A stretch of DNA of 64,000 nucleotides from Oscillospiraceae bacterium (GCA_021770845.1 JAETQF010000013.1:40522-104521), one strand, 5' to 3'; numbered from the stretch's first letter, positions 17,239 through 34,220 are shown. The notes: generated by a model not told the origin, from the letters alone. Translations and numbers: made by a program.

Positions 17239-18267
17239 ATGGGAAACGTGAAATTTTTGATCCAGCGGGTGCTGGATATGAACTACAAGGCCATGCTGGA
17301 CACCATCGGCCAGATCCATGAGCGGACGGGCCGCTCCCGCTGGTGGATCTTCCAGGATATGCGCCGGTGCGCCACCCAATACGGCGCGGGCTACGTGGAC
17401 TACAACCTGTTCGAGCTGTACGACCTGACCCCGGAGCTGCGGGACACCTACCTGACCCGGGGCCGGAACAACGAGATCGTGGTGAAGTACAACAGCAAGA
17501 CCGCCATGGACGAGCTGGACGACAAGGCGAAATTCAACGCCCGCTTCGCCGGCTTCCTCCACCGGGACTGGGTGCACGTCACCGGGGAAAACAAGGAGGA
17601 GGTGCTGGACTTCCTCCGCCGCCATGATGCCTTTATGTCCAAGCCCACCCACGGCTGCTGCGGCCGGGGGATCGAGAAGCTGAACACCGCCGACTTCCCC
17701 TCCCTGGACGCGCTGTATGAGCGCCTGCTGCAGCAGGCCCCGGATCTGGAGCTGGAGGAGCTCATCGTCCAGCACCCCGCCCTGAACGCCATCTACCCCG
17801 GCTCCATCAACACCGCCCGGATCGTCACCCTCCGGGGCAAGCAGGGCAAGGTGTACTTCATCGCCGCCCTGCTGCGCATCGGCAACGGGAAATTTGTGGA
17901 CAACTTCGACAACGGCGGAATGCTGGCCCCGGTGGATCTGGACACGGGCACCATCACCGGGGTGGCGGTGGACAAGTTCAAGAACGTGTACGAGAAGCAC
18001 CCCGCCACCGGCGCCGCCATCCAGGGCTGCGTCATCCCCGACTGGGACAAGGCCAAGGAGCTGGTGACCCGGGCCGCCCCTCTCATCCCGGAGGTGCGGT
18101 ACGTGGGGTGGGACGTGTGCTTCACCCCCGACGGCCCCTGCCTGGTGGAGGGCAACCAGTACCCCGCCCACGACCTCTACCAGCACCCGGTGCAGACCCC
18201 GGATCGGGTGGGGATCATGCCCCGCTTCCGGGCGGTGGAGGCCGAGGAGGCCAAATTGGACGGATAA
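17239..18267 (+). CDS. ATP-grasp enzyme, sugar-transfer-associated type
   Basis: A 342-residue protein of the sugar-transfer-associated ATP-grasp group often found in polysaccharide and capsule loci. A Lys/Arg-rich N-terminal region (about 1-110) precedes nucleotide-binding SKPTHGCCGRGIEKL (about 135-149). The core strands EELIVQHPALNAIYPGSINTARIVTL and VDNFDNGGMLAPVDLDTG are typical, and the metal-binding end is VRYVGWDVCFTPDGPCLVEGNQYPAHDL, with the ATP-grasp E-x-N. It presumably forms an amide, ester or peptide-like bond on a surface glycan or precursor; the substrate is unknown. Start: GGGGAGG 9 bases upstream. It stands alone between its promoter and terminator. Confidence 0.85.
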   Translation: MGNVKFLIQRVLDMNYKAMLDTIGQIHERTGRSRWWIFQDMRRCATQYGAGYVDYNLFELYDLTPELRDTYLTRGRNNEIVVKYNSKTAMDELDDKAKFNARFAGFLHRDWVHVTGENKEEVLDFLRRHDAFMSKPTHGCCGRGIEKLNTADFPSLDALYERLLQQAPDLELEELIVQHPALNAIYPGSINTARIVTLRGKQGKVYFIAALLRIGNGKFVDNFDNGGMLAPVDLDTGTITGVAVDKFKNVYEKHPATGAAIQGCVIPDWDKAKELVTRAAPLIPEVRYVGWDVCFTPDGPCLVEGNQYPAHDLYQHPVQTPDRVGIMPRFRAVEAEEAKLDG

Positions 18268-18272
18268 CGCTT

Positions 18273-18303
18273 CGGCCCCGGGCTCTTTGCCCGGGGCCGT
18301 TTT
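18273..18303 (+). terminator. intrinsic terminator of the ATP-grasp gene
   Basis: Stem CGGCCCCGGGC / GCCCGGGGCCG (18273-18283 with 18289-18299), 5-base loop, TTTT. Confidence 0.9.
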
Positions 18304-18398
18304 CCGCCCTTTGGGCGGATCCGTCCGGAAGGTTTTTCCTCTCGCCGGAATTTTCCGCTTCTCCAGCGAAATTTTTGTGAAAATCGCAGAGGAACCCC

Positions 18399-18428
18399 TT
18401 GACAGCCCCGGCGGCTCTTTGTTAGAAT
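18399..18428 (+). promoter_or_regulatory. sigma-A promoter for the UgpC/MsmX gene
   Basis: TTGACA (18399-18404), 18-base spacer, TAGAAT (18423-18428). A leader of nearly 200 nt follows before the coding region. Confidence 0.78.
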
Positions 18429-18434
18429 TGGAAC

Positions 18435-18628
18435 AGCGAATCCCCAAACCCACCCGGCCCGGCTACTCCCTTGGGCGCAGCACGCCCATAGCCGCGCCGA
18501 GGAGAAAAAAGGAGGAAAATCCGCGAACCGGCGGTGCGGCAATGTGGAGACTTGCCGTAATGTCCACGGGGTAAACCCCCCGCGGGCGAGGGCGCGCTGC
18601 GGAGGCGGCGTGTCTGCGGTTCACCGCT
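18435..18628 (+). other. long structured GC-rich leader of the UgpC/MsmX gene
   Basis: About 190 nt with no convincing open frame. Visible inverted repeats include CGGCAA ... TTGCCG (about 18536-18557) and CGGGG-TAAA-CCCC (about 18567-18580). An AAAAAAGGAGGAAAA purine run lies at about 18506-18520, too far from any start to serve as its ribosome-binding site. The annotated ATG at 18629 has no nearby Shine-Dalgarno; a GGAGG at 18601-18605 is 23 bases away. It matches no riboswitch I can name. Confidence 0.45.
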
Positions 18629-19768
<1,140 letters not shown>

Positions 19769-19795
19769 GGGTTCGTCAGCCTACCATAGCAAAAG

Positions 19796-19826
19796 AGGCC
19801 CCGCCGCGTTCGCGGCGGGGCTTTTC
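19796..19826. terminator. bidirectional terminator
   Basis: Perfect stem GCCCCGCCGCG / CGCGGCGGGGC (19798-19808 with 19811-19821), with TTTTCTT on the right and AAAAGA on the left. It separates the convergent ugpC and FtsX-type genes. Confidence 0.92.
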
Positions 19827-22800
19827 TTACTCTACGGTTTTCAGGCTCTCCACCATATCCACCTTTTTCAGCTTGAAGTGGGCCGCGATGTTCACCATCA
19901 CGGAGAACACCACCGTCAGCGCCGCCGCCAGCACATAGGCGTAGGGGGGCGCGGTGCGGCCGAACATCACGATGTCCACCTCCACCGTCAGCACCATCCA
20001 GGCGTGGAGGAACCGGCCCATCACCAGCCCCAGAACGATGCCGAACAGGGTGAGGAACACGTTCTCCCGGTAGACATAGGCGGTGATCTCCTTGTCGAAG
20101 AAGCCCAGCACCTTCAGGGTGGCCAGCTCCCGGGTGCGCTCGGTGATGTTGATGTTGGTCAGGTTGTAGAGCACCACGAAGGCCAGCGCCGCCGCCGACA
20201 GGATGATGATCACCACCGCGTAGTCGATGGCCTCCATGCTGTTGGTGAAGCTGTCCCGGATGGCGGCGATGTAGGAGTGGGAGGTCACCGCGTCCATGGC
20301 CATGAGCTGGGCGGACACCTCGTCCGACTGCGCCCCGTCCCCGTACTTCAGCAGGATCAGGTTCTGGGCCGGGGTCTCGCCCAGCAGCCGCTCATAACAG
20401 GCCACCGACAGATAGACGTTGTGCTGGACATAGTGCTCCACAATGTCGTCCACCCGCACGTCCACCCGTCCGTCCTTGTCCAGGGTAATGGTGTCGCCCA
20501 CCTCCACCCCCAGCAGCTCGGACAGCTTTTCCGTGATGACGGCGCCGTCCTCTGGCAGGGCCACCGCCCCGTCGTCCTGCCGGTGGCGCAGGTTCATGAA
20601 CCGGGTGAAGCCCTCGAAGTCGTCGATGGCGTACAGCCCCACGTCGTAGGCCACCCCGCCAGCGGAGGCCTCCGCCGTGTGCTGGCTGGTGAGGTGCCAC
20701 CGCTCCACCTTGCCGCTGTTGTCCAGATAGTCCGTCACCGCCGCCAGCTCGTCCGGGGCCGCGTCCTCGTCCAGCCCCACCGTGGCGTCGTAGAGGGAGA
20801 TCTCGTCAAACTGCTTGTTGAGGATGGCGAAAATGGACTCGTGGAGCCCGAAGCCGGTGACAATCAGGGCGGTGCAGCCGCCGATGCCGATCACCGTCAT
20901 CCAGAACCGCCGCTGGTAGCGGAACAGGTTCCGCATGGTCACCTTCCAGGTGAAAGTGAGCCGCTTCCAGATAAAGCCCACCCGCTCCAGCAGCACCCGC
21001 TTGCCCGCCTTGGGGGCCTTGGGGCGCATCAGGTTGGCGGGGGTGGCGATCAGCGTGGACAGGCAGGCCCACAGCGCCGCCCCGGTGGTGCACAGCACCG
21101 CCGCCAGCACCGCCAGCACGCACAGCACCGTCTGCTCCCGGAACTCCAGGGGGGGCATGGCGTACATGATGTTGAAGGCGTTGGCGATCACCGCCGGGAT
21201 CAGGGTGCAGCCGATGGCCAGGCCCAGAATTCCACCCAGGAGGCTGGCCAAAAAGGCGTAGCCGATGTACTTTTTGGAGATGGACAGCCGGGAGAAGCCC
21301 ATGGCCTTCAGCGCACCGATCTCGGTGCGCTGCTCCTCCACCATCCGGGTCATGGTGGTCAGGCAGGCCAGCGCCGCCACCAGGAAGAAGATCACCGGGA
21401 AGATGGTGGCCAGATTGCTCACCCGCTCCGTGTCCTGGTCGAAGCCCACGAAGCCCGCGTTGGTGTTCCGCCCCAGGACGTACCACTGGCACTCCTCCAC
21501 CTTGCCCAGCTCGTCCCGGGCGTCGTCCAGCTTCTGCTGGGCGTCGGCGATCTTCTCGTCCGCCTCGGCCCTGCCGTCCTCGTACTCCTTCAGGCCGTCG
21601 GCGTACTCCGCCTCGCCGTCCTCCAGCTTTTGCAGGGCGTCGGCCAGCTCCTGCTCGCCGTCCCGCCGGGCCTGGGCCAGATCGGCCTGCCCGTCTTGGT
21701 AGTCCCGGCGGCCGTCGGCGATCTCCCGCTCTGCCTGGGCCAGCTGCCGCCCGGTGTCGTCCAGGGTGGCTCGGGCGCTGTCCAATTCCGCCTTGGAGGC
21801 GTCCAGCACTGCACGGCTTTCGTCCAGCTGGGCCTTCACCCCGTCCAGCTGGGCCTTCACCGGGGCCAGCTGGGCATAGCCCTCGTCCAGGGCGGCCTGG
21901 GCCCCGTCCAGCTGGGCCTTCTGCTCCGCCAGCTGGGCCTTCACCTGCTCATAGGCCGGGGTGCCCTCCGCCTGCTTCAGCGCCGCCTCATACTGGGCCA
22001 GCCCTTCGTTTACCTGGGCCTGCTGGCCGTCCAGGGCAGCCTTGTTCTTCTGGTACTCCGCCAGCCCGTCCTGGTACTGGGCCAGCCCCGCCTGGTACTG
22101 GGCCAGCCCGTCCTCGTACTGATCCAGCCCGTCCTCGTACTGGGCCAGCCCGTCCTCATACTGGGCGCGGCCGTCGTCCAGCTCCCTCTGGGCGTCGTTC
22201 AGCTTTTGCAGGGCGTCCGCCAGCGTCCGCCGGGCGTCGGCCAGCTCCCGCTCCAGGGTGTCCTGCCCCTCCCGGTAGTCCACCCAGCCGTCGTCCAGCT
22301 CCTTCCGGGCGTCGTCCAGCTCCTGTTTGCCGTCAGCAAGCTCCTGTTCCGCGTCGGCTTTTGCGTCGTCAAGCTCTTTCTGGGCGTCGTCCAGCTCCTT
22401 CTGCGCGTCCCCGATGAGGGTGTCGTACCGGAGCTGGGCCCGCTCCTCCGCCAGCCCGTCCAGGCTGTCCAGAAGGGCCTCCGCCCGATCCTCGTACTCG
22501 TCGCTGTAGCTGTCCAGCTCCTTGAGCCCCCGGCCGGTGAAATAGGCGGCGGTGTAATAGTCATAGGTGAAATTCTCCCCCGGCACGAACAGGAAGGCGT
22601 CCACCGATCCGCTGCCCAGGGAGGAGGTGCCCCGGTCGGTGCCCACGTACAGCGGGCAGTTCACCACGCCCACGATGGTGTAGGAGGTGTGCACCAGATC
22701 CCCCTCGTGATCCTCGTCCAGCACCAGCTCCACCGTGTCCCCCACGTCCAGCCCCAGCTCCACCAGCAGCAGGCCCTCGGTGACGCACTCGTCGGGGGCC

Positions 22801-23171
22801 TCCGGCAGGCGGCCCCGCTTCACCTCCAGCAGGTTGAGCCGCTCCGGCATGGAGCGCACGGTGACGATGCAGTCCACCGCCGTGGCGTCCACCGTCCAGG
22901 CGCCCTCCACCTGATCCACACCCTCCGCCGCCCCCAGGGCGTCCAGATCCCCCTGGGTCAGCCCCAGGGTGGACAGCACCCAGCCGTCCATGAGGCTGGT
23001 GCGGTCGTAGTAGTTGTCGGCGGTGAATTTCATGTCCGGGGCGGTGGCCCGCAGGCCGGACAGGAAGGCCACCGCCAGCGCCGACAGCACCAGGATGGAC
23101 AAAAACCGGCTGAAGGTATGCCTGATCTCCCGGACGGCGTCGGTGGTCAGGCGGTTTTTATGGGCTACCAT
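19827..23171 (-). CDS. FtsX-like ABC transporter permease with long periplasmic-type coiled coil
   Basis: A 1114-residue permease of the MacB/FtsX superfamily as found in Firmicutes. One N-terminal membrane helix (about 22-40) precedes a first extracytoplasmic region. About 320 residues of coiled coil follow (about 240-557, dense AQKELDDAQ-type heptads and AQYEDGL repeats). Three FtsX helices then lie at about 580-720, another helix at about 760, a second MacB-like outer domain, and the final three FtsX helices (about 980-1100). Such proteins move lipids, peptides or lipoproteins by mechanotransmission, or work as antimicrobial-peptide sensors. Its ATPase partner is upstream, overlapping by 7 bases. 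Confidence 0.9.
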   Translation of the reverse strand: MVAHKNRLTTDAVREIRHTFSRFLSILVLSALAVAFLSGLRATAPDMKFTADNYYDRTSLMDGWVLSTLGLTQGDLDALGAAEGVDQVEGAWTVDATAVDCIVTVRSMPERLNLLEVKRGRLPEAPDECVTEGLLLVELGLDVGDTVELVLDEDHEGDLVHTSYTIVGVVNCPLYVGTDRGTSSLGSGSVDAFLFVPGENFTYDYYTAAYFTGRGLKELDSYSDEYEDRAEALLDSLDGLAEERAQLRYDTLIGDAQKELDDAQKELDDAKADAEQELADGKQELDDARKELDDGWVDYREGQDTLERELADARRTLADALQKLNDAQRELDDGRAQYEDGLAQYEDGLDQYEDGLAQYQAGLAQYQDGLAEYQKNKAALDGQQAQVNEGLAQYEAALKQAEGTPAYEQVKAQLAEQKAQLDGAQAALDEGYAQLAPVKAQLDGVKAQLDESRAVLDASKAELDSARATLDDTGRQLAQAEREIADGRRDYQDGQADLAQARRDGEQELADALQKLEDGEAEYADGLKEYEDGRAEADEKIADAQQKLDDARDELGKVEECQWYVLGRNTNAGFVGFDQDTERVSNLATIFPVIFFLVAALACLTTMTRMVEEQRTEIGALKAMGFSRLSISKKYIGYAFLASLLGGILGLAIGCTLIPAVIANAFNIMYAMPPLEFREQTVLCVLAVLAAVLCTTGAALWACLSTLIATPANLMRPKAPKAGKRVLLERVGFIWKRLTFTWKVTMRNLFRYQRRFWMTVIGIGGCTALIVTGFGLHESIFAILNKQFDEISLYDATVGLDEDAAPDELAAVTDYLDNSGKVERWHLTSQHTAEASAGGVAYDVGLYAIDDFEGFTRFMNLRHRQDDGAVALPEDGAVITEKLSELLGVEVGDTITLDKDGRVDVRVDDIVEHYVQHNVYLSVACYERLLGETPAQNLILLKYGDGAQSDEVSAQLMAMDAVTSHSYIAAIRDSFTNSMEAIDYAVVIIILSAAALAFVVLYNLTNINITERTRELATLKVLGFFDKEITAYVYRENVFLTLFGIVLGLVMGRFLHAWMVLTVEVDIVMFGRTAPPYAYVLAAALTVVFSVMVNIAAHFKLKKVDMVESLKTVE
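22054..22179 (-). repeat. six 21-bp tandem repeats inside the FtsX permease gene
   Basis: Six consecutive 21-bp units (plus-strand consensus TACTGGGCCAGCCCGTCCTGG) encode seven-residue repeats of the form AQYxDGL within the coiled coil. Copies differ at 1-6 positions. The period matches a protein heptad, so slippage would lengthen or shorten the coil in whole heptads. Confidence 0.8.
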
Positions 23172-23866
23172 TCGATCTCCTCCACGGGGGTGGGGGCGTC
23201 GTTGCGCTCCATGGCCGCCACCCGCCCGTTCTTGATGTGGATCACCCGGTCGGCCATGGGGGTGAGGGCGGTGTTATGGGTGATAACGATGACCGTCATG
23301 CCCCCCTCCCGGCAGGTGTCCTGGAGCAGCTTCAAAATGGCCTTGCCCGTCACATAGTCCAGCGCCCCGGTGGGCTCGTCGCACAGCAGCAGCTTGGGGT
23401 TCTTGGCCAGGGCCCGGGCGATGGCCACCCGCTGCTGCTCCCCGCCGGACAGCTGGGCGGGGAAGTTGTCCAGCCGGTGGCCCAGCCCCACGTGCTCCAG
23501 TACGTCCCGGGCGTCCAGAGGGTGGCGGCAGATCTGGGCGGCCAGCTCCACGTTTTCCAGGGCGGTGAGGTTCTGCACCAGGTTGTAGAACTGGAACACG
23601 AAGCCGATGTCGTGCCGGCGGTAGGCGGTGAGCTGCTTGGCGTTGTAGCCGCTGACTACCGCGCCGTCCACCGTGATGGTGCCGCCGGAGCAGGCGTCCA
23701 TGCCGCCCAGCATATTCAGCACCGTGGTCTTGCCCGCCCCGGAGGGGCCCACGATGATGGTAAACTCGCCCTTTTCCACCGCGAAGTCCACCCCGTCCAC
23801 GGCCTTGATGGTGATCTCGCCCATCCTGTACTCTTTTTTCACGTTCTCAAAGGTTATGTAGCTCAA
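23165..23866 (-). CDS. ABC transporter ATP-binding protein, LolD/MacB type
   Basis: A 233-residue ATPase: Walker [12 protein letters not shown]-loop [20 protein letters not shown], signature [15 protein letters not shown], Walker [14 protein letters not shown]-loop VIVITHN. It pairs with the FtsX-like permease whose start overlaps its stop. The start appears to be TTG at 23866 ([13 protein letters not shown]), with GGTGA about 8 bases upstream. An ATG two codons earlier is out of frame and stops at once (ATG CGT TGA). The family length is normal. Confidence 0.93.
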   Translation of the reverse strand: MSYITFENVKKEYRMGEITIKAVDGVDFAVEKGEFTIIVGPSGAGKTTVLNMLGGMDACSGGTITVDGAVVSGYNAKQLTAYRRHDIGFVFQFYNLVQNLTALENVELAAQICRHPLDARDVLEHVGLGHRLDNFPAQLSGGEQQRVAIARALAKNPKLLLCDEPTGALDYVTGKAILKLLQDTCREGGMTVIVITHNTALTPMADRVIHIKNGRVAAMERNDAPTPVEEIEW

Positions 23867-23938
23867 CGCATTTCACCGTCCGTTGCTGTCCCCCGGCGGG
23901 CCCTTTTCCGGCCGCCGCGGGACATTGTGATTGTATTC

Positions 23939-23967
23939 ACTATAATCTTTTCGGCAGAGAGAAGCAA
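23939..23967 (-). promoter_or_regulatory. promoter for the FtsX/ABC operon
   Basis: On the minus strand: TTGCTT (23962-23967), 17-base spacer, TATAGT (23939-23944). Confidence 0.65.
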
Positions 23968-24057
23968 CCGCCCCGGCAAAAAGTTTAAGGAAAGTTCAAA
24001 GATTTCCCCAAAATTTTGCCATTCCGGGCGAACTGACCCAATTTTTTCAGGTTGTGG

Positions 24058-24087
24058 TTGACTAACTCCCTCCCGGTGGGATACAAT
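24058..24087 (+). promoter_or_regulatory. promoter for the mntP riboswitch transcript
   Basis: TTGACT (24058-24063), 18-base spacer, TACAAT (24082-24087), just upstream of the yybP-ykoY aptamer. Confidence 0.75.
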
Positions 24088-24092
24088 GCCGA

Positions 24093-24217
24093 TACCGGTA
24101 AGGGAGTAGTCGGCGGTTTTCCGCGGCGCAGTCAACATACTGACGGGTTGACCGTCTGGTTGCGTCTTTCACGATGAGACTTGCCCGCATGATATGCGGG
24201 GATAGTCTCTTTTTTTA
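24093..24217 (+). ncRNA. yybP-ykoY manganese riboswitch with terminator platform
   Basis: The leader has the two conserved loops of the yybP-ykoY (Mn2+) class: AAGGGAGTAG near the 5' end (about 24100-24109) and GAGACTTGCCC near the 3' end (24176-24186), which dock to form the Mn2+ site. The 3' loop sequence also forms the left side of a terminator, GAGACT..CCCGCAT / ATGCGGG..AGTCTC (24176-24209), followed by seven T's. Mn2+ binding would therefore block termination and switch mntP on. The gene downstream is the manganese exporter, as expected for this class. Confidence 0.9.
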
Positions 24218-24264
24218 TTGTCCCGCATACCTTCAAACAGAACAAAAGAAGGGATGACGTACAA

Positions 24265-24825
24265 ATGGGATTTTGGGAACTGCTTGTGCTGGCGGTGGGC
24301 CTGTCCATGGACGCCTTCGCGGTGGCCGTGTGCAAGGGGCTGTCCATCCGGGAGCTGAAGCTCCGCCACGCGGTCATCGTGGGGGCGTGGTTCGGGGCGT
24401 TTCAGGCGCTGATGCCCGCGGTGGGCTGGCTGCTGGGCTCGGCCTTCGCGGATCGGATCGCGGCCATTGATCACTGGATCGCCTTTGTCCTGCTGGCCCT
24501 CATCGGCGGCAACATGATCCGGGAGGCCCTGTCCTCCGAGGAGGAGGAGCGGGATCCCTCCCTGGCCCCCATGGCCATGCTGCTGCTGGCGGTGGCCACC
24601 TCCATCGACGCGCTGGCGGTGGGGATCACCTTCGCCTTCCTGCGGGTGGATATCCTCCCCGCCGTCACCCTCATCGGGGTGTGCACCTTCCTCCTGTCCG
24701 CCCTGGGGGTAAAGATCGGCAACCTGTTCGGCGCGCGGTACAAGTCCCGGGCGGAGCTGGCCGGCGGCGTGGTACTGGTGCTCATCGGGCTGAAGATCCT
24801 GCTGGAACACCTGAATATCCTTTAA
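24265..24825 (+). CDS. mntP: manganese efflux pump MntP
   Basis: A 186-residue protein with six membrane helices in two inverted repeats. The repeated acidic motifs are LSMDAFAVAVCKG (about residues 14-26) and ATSIDALAVGITFAF (about 112-126), whose Asp residues bind Mn2+. It exports excess Mn2+ at the cytoplasmic membrane. The start has AAGAAGGGATG upstream. It is controlled by the Mn2+ riboswitch directly upstream. With the DtxR/MntR-like protein at 16679-17053 it suggests two layers of Mn homeostasis. Confidence 0.95.
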   Translation: MGFWELLVLAVGLSMDAFAVAVCKGLSIRELKLRHAVIVGAWFGAFQALMPAVGWLLGSAFADRIAAIDHWIAFVLLALIGGNMIREALSSEEEERDPSLAPMAMLLLAVATSIDALAVGITFAFLRVDILPAVTLIGVCTFLLSALGVKIGNLFGARYKSRAELAGGVVLVLIGLKILLEHLNIL

Positions 24826-24828
24826 AAA

Positions 24829-24864
24829 CAGCCCCCATCGCCTGCGATGGGGGCTGTTTTTTTG
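24829..24864. terminator. bidirectional terminator between mntP and rpoC
   Basis: Stem CAGCCCCCATCG / CGATGGGGGCTG (24829-24840 with 24845-24856), loop CCTG, eight T's on the right and an A-run on the left. Confidence 0.93.
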
Positions 24865-24877
24865 CCTCAGCCTGGGG

Positions 24878-28783
<3,906 letters not shown>

Positions 28784-28800
28784 GATCTCACCCTCCCTTC

Positions 28801-32345
<3,545 letters not shown>

Positions 32346-32514
32346 TTGCCAATCACGCTCCACTTCGTCAGAATTTCGGGGCCGCCGGTTATGATACGCG
32401 CGGGGCTGTTGTCACAGCTTTCCCATTTCCCCTTGCGCTTTTTCCCGCGGCCTGCTATACTGTACTTATGTTGGGGGAGTGTCCTCCCCCCCTCGCTGCA
32501 TACAAAAGCAGTTT

Positions 32515-32543
32515 ATTGTACCATAAACGCCGCCCCCCGTCAA
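32515..32543 (-). promoter_or_regulatory. sigma-A promoter for rpoBC
   Basis: On the minus strand: TTGACG (32538-32543), 17-base spacer, TACAAT (32515-32520), giving a leader of about 160 nt. The leader has a G-rich hairpin (GGGGGAGG / CCTCCCCC type) around 32472-32492. rpoB is the first gene of this transcript; no rplJ/rplL precedes it. Confidence 0.85.
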
Positions 32544-32565
32544 GAAAAATCTGGCGGGACGCGGC

Positions 32566-32600
32566 AAAAATTTTGTCCCCCGGCCGAGAGGCCGGGGGAC
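32566..32600 (-). terminator. intrinsic terminator of the PAS/GGDEF operon
   Basis: Stem GTCCCCCGGCC / GGCCGGGGGAC (32590-32600 with 32575-32585) with a 4-base loop. On the minus strand it is followed by AAAATTTTT. Confidence 0.85.
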
Positions 32601-32630
32601 GTTTCTTTTTTCACCGGGCAAACGCCCTGA

Positions 32631-33557
32631 TTATTTCTCCCGGAGCTGCCGGTGGCTCTCGTCGCACCACACCACCATGTTCCGGCCGAAGTTCTTCGCG
32701 TCGTAGAGCATGGCGTCGGCCCGCTGGAGGAACTCCTCCGGGCTGTGCCCGGTGGTGGGCACCACGGTGACGCCCCCTACGCTGATGGTGACCCAGGGGC
32801 TGACGGGGGAGTTGTGGGGAAGGTGCAGCTCCTCCACCGCCTGGCGGACGGTTTTCAGGAATTCAAAGGCGGTGCGGCCCTCGCTGCCCAGGAACAGGGC
32901 CACGAACTCCTCCCCGCCGTACCGGGCAAAGAGGTCGGTGGATCGCTGGAAGTAGGAGGCCGCGGTTTTGGCCACGGCGGCGATGACCTGATCCCCGGCG
33001 GGGTGGCCGAAGGTATCGTTATACAGCTTGAACTTGTCGATGTCAAACATACAGATGGAGAAGGGCAGCCCGAAGCGGATGGCCTCCCGCCAGCGCACCG
33101 GGTACTCCTCCTCATACCGGCGGCGGTTGGCCACGCCGGTGAGCTCGTCCACCATGGCCTGCCGCCGGAACTGCATCTGATAGTGGTAGAGCTGGATATG
33201 GGCGTTCACCCGGGCCTTGATGATCACCGGGCTGAAGGGCTTGGTCACATAGTCCACCGCCCCCAGCAGCAGCCCCCGCTCCTCATACTGGATATCGGTC
33301 AGGCTGGTGAGCAGGATCACGGGCACGTACCGGGTCAGCTCCGTGCCCTTCAGCTCCCGCAGAAGGGTGAAGCCGTCCATCTCGGGCATCACCACGTCCA
33401 GCAGGATCAGGGAGAAGCCCCCCTCCTTGGCGGCGCGCAGCCCCGCCTCGGCGGTGTGGCAGGCGGTGATCTCGTAGTCGGGCTTTAAGATGGAGGTCAA
33501 AAATTCGGTCTGTACAGGGCTGTCGTCGATCACCAGTATCTTATCCACAGCATCCAT
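32631..33557 (-). CDS. response regulator-diguanylate cyclase (REC-GGDEF)
   Basis: A 308-residue protein of the PleD/WspR type that makes cyclic di-GMP when phosphorylated. REC domain at 1-120: acidic pocket VIDDS, phospho-acceptor Asp54 (LLDVVMPEMDGF), Lys in VTKPFSP. GGDEF domain at about 135-300: active-site GGEEF (214-218), FDIDKFKLYNDTFGHPAGD, and an intact inhibitory I-site RSTD (205-208) exactly five residues before GGEEF, so product feedback is expected. It follows the PAS gene by 22 bases. The two PilZ proteins at 39.3 and 49.0 kb are possible receivers of its signal. Confidence 0.95.
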   Translation of the reverse strand: MDAVDKILVIDDSPVQTEFLTSILKPDYEITACHTAEAGLRAAKEGGFSLILLDVVMPEMDGFTLLRELKGTELTRYVPVILLTSLTDIQYEERGLLLGAVDYVTKPFSPVIIKARVNAHIQLYHYQMQFRRQAMVDELTGVANRRRYEEEYPVRWREAIRFGLPFSICMFDIDKFKLYNDTFGHPAGDQVIAAVAKTAASYFQRSTDLFARYGGEEFVALFLGSEGRTAFEFLKTVRQAVEELHLPHNSPVSPWVTISVGGVTVVPTTGHSPEEFLQRADAMLYDAKNFGRNMVVWCDESHRQLREK

Positions 33558-33579
33558 AAGTCAGGATTCCCCTCATAGT

Positions 33580-34086
33580 TCATTCTTCCGTCCCCGGGCG
33601 GGACGGCCCCATATCGGGCAGCCGGCGGCCGCTGCTGATGTCCTGGGCCACGTACACCGCAGTGAGCGGCTGCTCGTCCTCTCCGGCCCGGGCCAGCACG
33701 GCGCTGGCCCGCACCCAGCTCCAACCGTCCGGCTCCTCGCCCCGCCTGCGGTACTCCACCGCCACGCAGGGCTTCCACCAGCGCAGCTCCTGCCGCATAT
33801 AGCCCACGTTCATCACCCGAAGGTACTCCGGCTGATCGTCGGGATGGACGAAGTACTGGGCATAGATGCGCAGGGCGGAGGTGCAGTTCACCTCGTTGCC
33901 CAGCACCTCCCCCACCCGGCGCAGCTGGGTGACGGGGCGGAAGGTGTCCTGTTCCAGGTTGATGTAATAGGTGGAAAAGAACAGCCGGCTCAGGCCGCCG
34001 ATGATATCGCCCAGTTCCTCCTGGGACGCGTCGGGCCCGCCCTCGGGAACGGCTTCCCAGGGCCCCCCATATGCAGCGGTATCCAC
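33580..34086 (-). CDS. PAS-domain sensor-like protein
   Basis: A 168-residue soluble protein with one PAS-like domain. LSRLFFSTYYINLEQDTFRPV opens it, a second half contains FVHPDDQPEYLRVMN and WWKPCVAVEYRRR, and the last strand is WSWVRASAVL..AVYVAQDIS. No kinase, HTH or GGDEF output is attached. I chose GTG 34086, with GAGGGGG 8 bases upstream, because the more upstream ATG (34161) lies inside the -10 hexamer of the promoter. It is immediately upstream of the REC-GGDEF gene. An input or partner role for the cyclase is likely by context only. Confidence 0.75.
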   Translation of the reverse strand: MDTAAYGGPWEAVPEGGPDASQEELGDIIGGLSRLFFSTYYINLEQDTFRPVTQLRRVGEVLGNEVNCTSALRIYAQYFVHPDDQPEYLRVMNVGYMRQELRWWKPCVAVEYRRRGEEPDGWSWVRASAVLARAGEDEQPLTAVYVAQDISSGRRLPDMGPSRPGTEE

Positions 34087-34156
34087 AAATACTTCCCCCT
34101 CAAAGGCGGCCGCCCTGCCGGGCGGCCCATCACAGGCTGTGTTACCCTTTCTTATT

Positions 34157-34185
34157 ATCATACCACAAATCCACGCAGGAATCAA
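34157..34185 (-). promoter_or_regulatory. promoter for the PAS/GGDEF operon
   Basis: On the minus strand: TTGATT (34180-34185), 17-base spacer, TATGAT (34157-34162). Confidence 0.7.
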
Positions 34186-34220
34186 TCGGGGGAGCGGGGG
34201 AAATTTTCCAAAAAAACCGC

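Noticed and set aside
34161..34163. ATG start at 34161 for the PAS protein (25 residues longer)
   Set aside because: The ATG lies within the TATGAT -10 hexamer of a good promoter; GTG 34086 has a better ribosome-binding site and starts nearer the domain.
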